A stretch of 13,128 nt of DNA, taken from Gammaproteobacteria bacterium. GTDB lineage: Bacteria > Pseudomonadota > Gammaproteobacteria > SZUA-229. How positions within the stretch are numbered: the stretch's first letter is position 1; every line of letters starts with the position of its first letter. The stretch covers positions 1 through 13,128 of the forward strand of contig JAPHRB010000080.1 of assembly GCA_026197015.1 (NCBI GenBank). Reading direction: 5' to 3'. The translations under genes were made by a program, and so were the position numbers. Under the pieces are notes generated by a model that saw nothing but the letters and a program-made list of their open reading frames with translations, did not search any database and had not been told where the DNA came from. Below are positions 1 to 4,920 of this stretch, piece after piece.

Positions 1-480
1 ATCTTCATAACTACAGGGCACGCTATCGGAACCATATGCGCGCTTCTGAGCTGCGACAACTGAAGACATACATAATCGAGAATTAGTATCAATGTTTGCA
101 GTGCCAATAAAACCTTTCATGAATTTATTGGCTACATAATAGTCTTCAGTTAATAACTGTCCCGACACATACAGTGCAACCGAATCTGCGCCATGTTTCT
201 GTATAATTGAATTAAAGCGTTTGGCGACCTTATTTAGTGCTTCATCCCAGGATACTCGAATACCATTGATCTGCGGATGCAACATTCTGCCTTCATCATC
301 TAGCGTATCAGCTAAGGCAGCGCCTTTTGAGCATATTCGACCCAGATTAGCCGGGTGATCTGGGTTGCCACTGACCTTATACTCGCCCTGTTCCTGACTG
401 ACAATGACACCGCAACCCACACCGCAATAGGGACAGGTTGTTTTAGTCAGCAGCTCTTTGCTCTCAACACTTTTTGACAT
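1..480 (-). CDS. nasA: Assimilatory nitrate reductase catalytic subunit, N-terminal part (partial)
   Basis: Translating the minus strand from the ATG at 480 gives 160 residues open to the window edge, so the C-terminal part lies outside. Seen: a 4Fe-4S motif C16-x2-C19-x3-C23-x26-C50 followed by SKG; then SGQLLTEDYYVANK (106-119), and TNSRLCMSS (132-140), where C137 is the expected molybdenum ligand by analogy with Nap/Nas enzymes. These strings are characteristic of NasA/NarB-type cytoplasmic enzymes that reduce nitrate to nitrite for nitrogen assimilation using bis-MGD cofactor. There is no twin-arginine signal, which argues against periplasmic NapA. A GAGAAG-like ribosome site lies just upstream of the ATG. 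It is the first gene of whatever unit runs off the left edge; nitrite reductase or a nitrate transporter would be expected nearby but is not visible. A formate dehydrogenase-like relative is the main alternative. Confidence 0.92.
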   Translation of the reverse strand, partial: MSKSVESKELLTKTTCPYCGVGCGVIVSQEQGEYKVSGNPDHPANLGRICSKGAALADTLDDEGRMLHPQINGIRVSWDEALNKVAKRFNSIIQKHGADSVALYVSGQLLTEDYYVANKFMKGFIGTANIDTNSRLCMSSVVAAQKRAYGSDSVPCSYED

Positions 481-527
481 TTTTACTTCTCAGATACCGT
501 TCGTCTAAATAATAAAATACTAATATA

Positions 528-566
528 GCAGTTATCCATAATATTACCTAATAACAATGCAGTTAT
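528..566. repeat. Two direct copies of octamer GCAGTTAT, 31 bp apart
   Basis: GCAGTTAT occurs at 528-535 and again at 559-566, in the same orientation, 48 to 86 bp upstream of the nasA start. The 31-bp centre spacing is close to three helical turns, as for paired operator sites. In so AT-rich a stretch a chance repeat is quite possible, so regulatory function is only an inference. Confidence 0.25.
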
Positions 567-822
567 ATAGATAGTAAGTACAGCTGAATTCTATCGATAT
601 ATCAGTTGCTTAGCATTACGAAATATTATTTACGCTAAAAATATATTTATATTCAGAAGGTAAAAAACCACTCATTAGTTTATGTAATCATATTTATAAG
701 TATATTCAATTATCTAACCGTCTGTAAGTCGTCTTATATAGCAGTATAGCTTTTAACATAAGAGGATTTGAGACCATCTTACACCCCGTTTTATAAGCTG
801 TAGGTATTTCACTTTCTATAGT

Positions 823-828
823 TATAAT
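823..828 (+). promoter_or_regulatory. Candidate -10 element for the host-attachment gene
   Basis: A perfect TATAAT lies 32 bases before the ATG at 861. No good -35 hexamer is present at 16 to 18 bp upstream, so this is a weak or activator-dependent promoter candidate. A CGGAG ribosome site at about 849-853 sits between it and the start codon. Confidence 0.4.
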
Positions 829-860
829 CCGGCCATATCCAATATTAACGGAGTTAATCT

Positions 861-1289
861 ATGTCTAAAACCTGGATTCTGGTTGCAGAAAGCAGCCGCG
901 CAAAAATATATGAAGTTGATAAAAATGAGTCAAAAAAAATACTTAGAGAGCTGACGGGTTTCACTCACTCTGTAAGTAGAAACCATAAACAACAACTTTC
1001 CGGTAATCTACAAAAAGAAAGTCGACACTCACTTTTAACCACCTCACTTGATACACACAAAGGACATGAAAGAGTAGAGTTTGCCCGAGCTATTGGTGAG
1101 CATTTAAATAGCGCAAGAAATAAGGGAAAATTTAATAAGCTGATACTCATGTCGCCACCCGGATTTTTAGGTGACTTAAGAAAAAATCTAAGTAATGAAA
1201 CTAATAAATTTGTAATATCTGAAGTTGATAAGAACCTGGTAAGACATAATATAAAAGATATTGAGGCCCACCTACCTGCTGTATATTAA
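861..1289 (+). CDS. Host attachment family protein (PF10116-type)
   Basis: This 142-residue protein begins MSKTWILVAESSRAKIYEV, the typical N-terminal beta strand of the family once named 'protein required for attachment to host cells'. The middle is a polar basic stretch (about 36-70), and a second conserved block, KLILMSPPGFLGDLR (about 93-107), is followed by a C-terminal strand ending near HLPAVY. There is no signal peptide or membrane segment, so it should be cytoplasmic despite the family name. The family is related in fold to the central domain of the translation release factor eRF1/Pelota, and its biochemical role in most bacteria is unknown. A CGGAG ribosome site 7 bases upstream supports the ATG at 861. 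It stands alone: nasA is divergent, and the next gene converges on it across a shared terminator. Confidence 0.85.
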   Translation: MSKTWILVAESSRAKIYEVDKNESKKILRELTGFTHSVSRNHKQQLSGNLQKESRHSLLTTSLDTHKGHERVEFARAIGEHLNSARNKGKFNKLILMSPPGFLGDLRKNLSNETNKFVISEVDKNLVRHNIKDIEAHLPAVY

Positions 1290-1312
1290 TATTAGCCAGA
1301 ATATTTTGAGTT

Positions 1313-1349
1313 AAAAAAGTGATATCCCGAAGGATACCACTTTTTTTTT
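1313..1349. terminator. Bidirectional rho-independent terminator between host-attachment gene and sulP
   Basis: The arms 1313-1327 and 1332-1346 pair over 15 positions with a 4-base loop (1328-1331), flanked by an A-run on the left and nine Ts (1341-1349) on the right, so it works in both directions. Read on the plus strand there is one A-C mismatch (1322/1337). Read on the minus strand that position is a G-U wobble and the loop becomes a C(UUCG)G tetraloop, so the structure is more stable for the sulP transcript. Confidence 0.88.
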
Positions 1350-1371
1350 ACTTATAAATCAAGATTATTTT

Positions 1372-2898
1372 TTAAGCAAGTTTATCATCAGCAACGTGAT
1401 AACTTGGATCTTCAAGTCTATTAACTTCTACCATATCCCCTGCTTTATCAAGTAACTGTTTACATTCTGCTGATAAATGACGCAAATGTATCTTCTTTCC
1501 TGCTTTAATATAACGCACAGCCAGATTATCGATTGCTTCTATTGCAGAGTGATCTGATACACGTGAGTTTTTAAACTCTATAATGACGTCTTCCGGGTCA
1601 TTTTCTGGTATAAATAATTCACCGAAGTTTTTAACCGATCCAAAAAACAATGGGCCATTTAATTCATAAATTTTTGAGCCATTATCATCAATGTAATCTT
1701 TTACATGAATATGTTTTGCATGCTCCCATGCAAATACCAGTGCAGAAACAATAACACCCACGACGACGGCTATAGCTAAATCACTTGCAACCGTTACACC
1801 CGAAACCAGAACAATCACAAAAGCATCATGTCGTGGTATTTTTCCAAAAATACGAAAACTTGACCATTCAAAAGTACCTATTACAACGATAAACATAACA
1901 CCTACTAGTGCAGCCATAGGAATCTGCTCAATAAGATTTGATGCAAATAGTATAAAAGCTAACAGGAATAAGGCCGCAGACACGCCCGACAAGCGTTGAT
2001 GACCACCGGAGTTTACATTAATCATGCTTTGCCCAATCATTGCACAACCACCCATACCGCCAAAAAAACCGGTTGCGGTGTTTGCAATACCCTGACCAAT
2101 ACATTCACGATTACCACGTCCGCGTGTATTCGTTATTTCATCAATTAGAGTCAGTGTTAGTAGTGATTCAATTAAGCCGATAGCCGCTAAAATAATCGCA
2201 TAAGGAAATATAATTTGTAAGGTTTCCAGATTAAATGGAACAAGAGGTATATGAAACTGAGGAAGCTCACCTTTGATTGATGCTAAATCACCCACGGTGT
2301 TGGTATCTATATTAAGACCAATTACCAGTAGAGAAACAACCACTATCGCAGCAAGTGATGACGGTATAACTGTAGTTAGTTTAGGTAAGAAATGAATAAT
2401 GGCCATAGTTAATATGATTAAACTGCCAAAAATCATTAATGGCGTACCCGTCATCCACTGGCTTACACCGTCCACATCAACTTGAAAACTTTTCATTTGA
2501 GCAAGGAAAATAACAATGGCCAGTCCATTTACAAAACCCAGCATAACCGGATGTGGCACGATACGAATAAATTTACCTAACTTAAGCACCCCTGCCAGTA
2601 TCTGCAATAAACCGGTTAATACAACAGTAGCAAATAGATACTCGACCCCGTTATCAGCAACCAGAGCCACCATAACAACAGCCATAGCACCTGTGGCGCC
2701 GGAAATCATGCCTGGTCGGCCTCCAAATATAGCCGCTAATAATCCCACCATAAAGGCAGCATATAAACCAACAAGCGGTTCTACGCCCGCAATAAAAGCA
2801 AATGCGATAGCTTCTGGAACTAGCGCCAAAGCAACTGTTAAGCCTGAGAGGACTTCATTTTGGACACAGACACGATTTTCACATCCCAAACTGAACAT
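1372..2898 (-). CDS. SulP family inorganic anion transporter with C-terminal STAS domain
   Basis: A 508-residue inner-membrane protein. Residues about 15-392 are a chain of hydrophobic helices with SulP/SLC26 signatures: LSGLTVALALVPEAIAF (17-33), PLVGLYAAF (41-49), SGATGAM (66-72) and GGMGGCAMIGQS (280-291). Residues about 400-495 form a cytoplasmic STAS domain with the conserved SDHSAIEAID block (448-457), where a Ser or Thr is often regulatory. Length matches the family. The family moves sulfate, bicarbonate or other anions, generally with sodium or protons; the substrate cannot be read from sequence, and no carbonic anhydrase or sulfur gene adjoins it to help. The ATG at 2898 is preceded by an AAGAG ribosome site at 7-base spacing, and a TATAAT lies about 45 bases upstream. 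It is transcribed alone and ends at the terminator 1313-1349. Confidence 0.93.
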   Translation of the reverse strand: MFSLGCENRVCVQNEVLSGLTVALALVPEAIAFAFIAGVEPLVGLYAAFMVGLLAAIFGGRPGMISGATGAMAVVMVALVADNGVEYLFATVVLTGLLQILAGVLKLGKFIRIVPHPVMLGFVNGLAIVIFLAQMKSFQVDVDGVSQWMTGTPLMIFGSLIILTMAIIHFLPKLTTVIPSSLAAIVVVSLLVIGLNIDTNTVGDLASIKGELPQFHIPLVPFNLETLQIIFPYAIILAAIGLIESLLTLTLIDEITNTRGRGNRECIGQGIANTATGFFGGMGGCAMIGQSMINVNSGGHQRLSGVSAALFLLAFILFASNLIEQIPMAALVGVMFIVVIGTFEWSSFRIFGKIPRHDAFVIVLVSGVTVASDLAIAVVVGVIVSALVFAWEHAKHIHVKDYIDDNGSKIYELNGPLFFGSVKNFGELFIPENDPEDVIIEFKNSRVSDHSAIEAIDNLAVRYIKAGKKIHLRHLSAECKQLLDKAGDMVEVNRLEDPSYHVADDKLA

Positions 2899-2944
2899 AG
2901 ATTGACTCTTTAATTTGTTGATTTACTGTTTTTGAAGGGCGCGG

Positions 2945-2950
2945 ATTATA
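2945..2950 (-). promoter_or_regulatory. Candidate -10 element for the SulP gene
   Basis: Read on the minus strand this is TATAAT, 46 bases upstream of the sulP ATG. A clear TTGACA-like -35 at the right distance is not visible; the corresponding hexamer is TATCAA. The rest of the gap 2899-3074 shows nothing else I can support. Confidence 0.4.
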
Positions 2951-3074
2951 TCAGCATTCTGGAGTTGTTGATATGCCTCAAGAAGATGGCTTACTCAGGA
3001 TTCGGGGCATTGTTGACACTTAGGACTGGGCTAAGCAGGATCATGTTACTTTGACGATTTTAACTATATAAAAT

Positions 3075-3114
3075 AAAAAGGCCTGATCTCATATTCTGAG
3101 ATCAGACCTTTTTT
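3075..3114 (-). terminator. Rho-independent terminator of adk (also usable from the plus strand)
   Basis: Inverted arms 3075-3091 and 3097-3113 enclose a 5-base loop, with A and T runs at the two ends. The core of nine perfect pairs is CTGATCTCA/TGAGATCAG. One non-pair (3082/3106) is C-A on the plus strand but G-U on the minus strand, so it favours the adk transcript, whose stop codon is about 38 bases away. Confidence 0.9.
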
Positions 3115-3151
3115 GCTTTCTATTAATTTTAACAGGTCGCTATCTATTTAC

Positions 3152-3796
3152 TTACTTGCTGTTTAAGCGTGCTGTGATTGCATCAATTACAGACTGGCTG
3201 GTTGTCGCATCAACAGAAACCAGATTACCTTCTTTTTCATAGAAGCCAACTAATGGTGCAGTTTGTTCGTTAAATACATCTAAACGGTTGCTAATAGCTT
3301 CTTCGGTTTCATCATCACGCTGCACAACCGGTCCACCACACTTGTCACACTTACCTTCTTCTTTTGGCGGGTTAGACTTAACATTGTAGATTTCACCACA
3401 ATCAGTACATGTACGGCGGGTTGTTAAACGATCTAGAATAACTTCGCGGGGAACCTGGATATCAACAACCATATCAAGTTCTTCACCAATATCAGCCATT
3501 AATACTTTAAGTGCTTCAGCCTGTGGAATAGTACGTGGGAAGCCGTCTAGCAAATAACCCGCTTTACAATCATCTTCTTTAAGGCGTTCACCCATGATTC
3601 CCATAATTAAATCATCAGATACAAGATCACCTGCTTTCATTGCAGCTTCAGCTTTTTTGCCTAATTCAGTACCCGCAGCAACTGCAGCTCTTAATATATC
3701 ACCCGTTGAAATTTGTACAGAACCGTCCATTTTTGTTAATAATTTAGCTACTGTGCCCTTGCCTGCGCCAGGTGCGCCTAATAGAATCAATTTCAT
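3152..3796 (-). CDS. adk: Adenylate kinase, zinc-LID type
   Basis: Makes 2 ADP from ATP and AMP in the cytosol. The 214 residues equal the length of E. coli Adk. Seen: P-loop GAPGAGKG (7-14), STGDILR AMP-site block (30-36), DGFPRT (84-89) and RRTCTDCG at the start of the LID. The LID carries C130, C133, C150 and C153 as two CxxC pairs, the structural zinc site that E. coli Adk lacks. The start at 3796 is chosen because MKLILLGAPG is the family N-terminus and an AGAGGA ribosome site precedes it; the frame stays open to 3841 but the extra 15 residues are not part of the family. The gene is monocistronic, with its own terminator and a hairpin in the leader. The sequence looks closer to Adk of deltaproteobacteria than to the enteric form, which is an impression and not a computed result. 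Confidence 0.97.
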   Translation of the reverse strand: MKLILLGAPGAGKGTVAKLLTKMDGSVQISTGDILRAAVAAGTELGKKAEAAMKAGDLVSDDLIMGIMGERLKEDDCKAGYLLDGFPRTIPQAEALKVLMADIGEELDMVVDIQVPREVILDRLTTRRTCTDCGEIYNVKSNPPKEEGKCDKCGGPVVQRDDETEEAISNRLDVFNEQTAPLVGFYEKEGNLVSVDATTSQSVIDAITARLNSK

Positions 3797-3828
3797 GTTT
3801 ATTCCTCTGTTTGTAATAGTGTTTTCAG

Positions 3829-3853
3829 ATCTGATAGGCACGAGCCATCAGAT
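3829..3853 (-). promoter_or_regulatory. Hairpin in the adk 5' leader
   Basis: ATCTGAT (3829-3835) pairs with ATCAGAT (3847-3853) and GGC (3837-3839) with GCC (3844-3846), with one bulged base (3836) and a 4-base loop (3840-3843): ten pairs in all. It lies 33 bases upstream of the adk start and downstream of the likely promoter, so it would be in the mRNA leader. No T-run follows in the adk direction, so it is not an ordinary terminator. A role in message stability, or an operator, is possible. Confidence 0.5.
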
Positions 3854-3871
3854 ACCTAATTTTCTGCAGCT

Positions 3872-3877
3872 ATAATA
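3872..3877 (-). promoter_or_regulatory. Candidate -10 element for adk
   Basis: On the minus strand this reads TATTAT, about 76 bases upstream of the adk ATG, placing a start site near 3865, just before the leader hairpin. A clear -35 is not visible. Confidence 0.3.
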
Positions 3878-4010
3878 CACCAAATTTCAATCAAGCTCGG
3901 TTTGAATACTTTATCGCTCCATAAGTATAATTTTGTATGAATAGAAGAATATTTTCACCGTTACTTACCTATATGAATATATTACACCGGCCTGTATGAC
4001 AATTTCGTAT

Positions 4011-4295
4011 TTAAGCTTTCGTTATCATTTCAGGTATATCAGATAACATCGAGTTAGCCAGCTCAGTCTTTTTCTTTCTATTTAATTTTCGAATTTCATA
4101 TTCTCTTATACCTGCATCTGATCGCGATTGACACAGCTCAAAGTAGACTATATTTAACGGCCTTCTAGCCCGTGTGTATTTCGCGGCTTTTTTATCATCA
4201 TTATTATGCTCATAAAGTCTACGTTTAAGGTCTGTGGTGATACCTGTGTAATAAGAATCATCATCACACCTTAATAAATAAACATACCAGCTCAT
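4011..4295 (-). CDS. GIY-YIG nuclease-fold protein (UPF0213/YhbQ-like)
   Basis: A single-domain 94-residue protein. The GIY-equivalent is WYVYLLRC (3-10), the YIG-equivalent YYTGIT (15-20), followed by DLKRRLYEHN with the expected catalytic Arg (25 or 26), the AKYTRARRPL block (38-47) and IREYEIRKL (63-71) with the candidate metal-binding Glu65. These fit the small stand-alone GIY-YIG family typified by E. coli YhbQ. Family members are presumed DNA nucleases or DNA-repair accessories, but the physiological role is unsettled. Its ATG overlaps the stop of yeiP in an ATGA junction of 4 bases, so it is almost surely translated by coupling in one mRNA. No terminator hairpin is evident after it. 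Confidence 0.88.
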   Translation of the reverse strand: MSWYVYLLRCDDDSYYTGITTDLKRRLYEHNNDDKKAAKYTRARRPLNIVYFELCQSRSDAGIREYEIRKLNRKKKTELANSMLSDIPEMITKA

Positions 4296-4855
4296 GCTTT
4301 AGATACATATTCCAGTGTTTCAGTATTAATCTTAATGGCATTACCCTGAGTCAGATACTCTGGTATCTGGACTACCAGCCCAGTAGTTAAAGTCGCTGGT
4401 TTAGTACGTGCAGATGAAGATGCCCCTTTGATAGCCGGGGTCGTTTCTTCTATGGTCATAACTATATTAGCGGGCAGCTCAATACCCATAATTTGATCTT
4501 CAACTATCAGGGCATCTATACCTTGCATGCCTTCCATCAGAAAAGGCAGTTCGTCTTTTATATCATCATCGGCCAAGGTGTATTGCTCATAACTCTCGTT
4601 ATCCATAAATACCCAGGCATCGCCCTCTCGATACAGAGGTTGAACGGCACTCTTTGTAACATCAATGACATCAACATTTTCATCACCAAGAAAGCCATGT
4701 TCAAATTTTTTCTTTGTTACCAGTACCTGACCTTTAACTTTGTAAATGGTATTACCACTACGAGATGAGGCTGTTTGGCAAAAAACACTCTTTATTACAA
4801 TATTTTGACCCTCAAAATGAATAAAGGATCCACGTTTTATTTCGTTTGCTTTCAT
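4292..4855 (-). CDS. yeiP: Elongation factor P-like protein (YeiP/EfpL)
   Basis: A 187-residue paralogue of EF-P with its three beta-barrel domains: KOW-like (about 1-65), OB (about 66-125) and C-terminal (about 130-187). The block IKGASSSARTKPATLTTGL and the end VQIPEYLTQGNAIKINTET are near-diagnostic of the YeiP branch. In the domain I loop that reaches the peptidyl-transferase centre, QTASSRSGNTIYK aligns with the E. coli YeiP string QSPTARGAATLYK, placing Arg32 at the tip where canonical EF-P carries a modified Lys. This points to the unmodified, arginine-type factor, which helps ribosomes through proline-rich and related stalling motifs. The ribosome site is weak. It heads a two-gene unit with the GIY-YIG gene and is divergent from rapA with 65 bases between starts. 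Confidence 0.94.
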   Translation of the reverse strand: MKANEIKRGSFIHFEGQNIVIKSVFCQTASSRSGNTIYKVKGQVLVTKKKFEHGFLGDENVDVIDVTKSAVQPLYREGDAWVFMDNESYEQYTLADDDIKDELPFLMEGMQGIDALIVEDQIMGIELPANIVMTIEETTPAIKGASSSARTKPATLTTGLVVQIPEYLTQGNAIKINTETLEYVSKA

Positions 4856-4887
4856 AGTATTTGTCTTAATTTCTTTTAATTGTCACG

Positions 4888-4893
4888 TATAAT
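4888..4893 (+). promoter_or_regulatory. Candidate -10 element for rapA
   Basis: A TATAAT hexamer lies 27 bases before the rapA GTG in the short divergent region shared with yeiP. No good -35 is present at 17 bp. The GGGAAG at 4908-4913 serves as ribosome site 7 bases from the GTG. Confidence 0.4.
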
Positions 4894-4920
4894 AACGCTT
4901 TTTGAACGGGAAGTGTGTGA

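Larger units (their letters stand above)
481..860. other. AT-rich intergenic spacer between divergent nasA and host-attachment gene
   Basis: This 380-base stretch separates two divergent starts and is the only long gene-free region. I find no convincing ORF in it, no tRNA and no strong hairpin. It must hold the promoters for both flanking genes. I looked for a sigma-54 promoter (TGGCAC-N5-TTGCA type) facing nasA and did not see one. A repeated octamer near nasA and a -10-like hexamer near 823 are listed separately. Confidence 0.7.

Noticed and set aside
481..860. Sigma-54 promoter or FNR-type palindrome upstream of nasA
   Set aside because: I searched by eye on both strands and found no convincing GG-N10-GC core or TTGAT-N4-ATCAA match.
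2516..2905. A 129-codon open frame on the plus strand inside the SulP gene
   Set aside because: It is a compositional shadow of the well-supported minus-strand SulP gene; its product is rich in Thr, Ala and Pro with no family resemblance.
3019..3035. Small inverted repeat CTTAG/CTAAG between sulP and adk
   Set aside because: Only five pairs with a 7-base loop and no T-run; likely chance.
3013..3041. A TTGACA on the plus strand with a possible -10 downstream
   Set aside because: The hexamer at the right distance is CAGGAT, a poor -10, and no plus-strand gene follows before the adk terminator.
3797..3841. A 15-codon N-terminal extension of adk from an upstream ATG
   Set aside because: The family N-terminus MKLILLGAPG begins at 3796 with a strong ribosome site; the extension runs through the leader hairpin.
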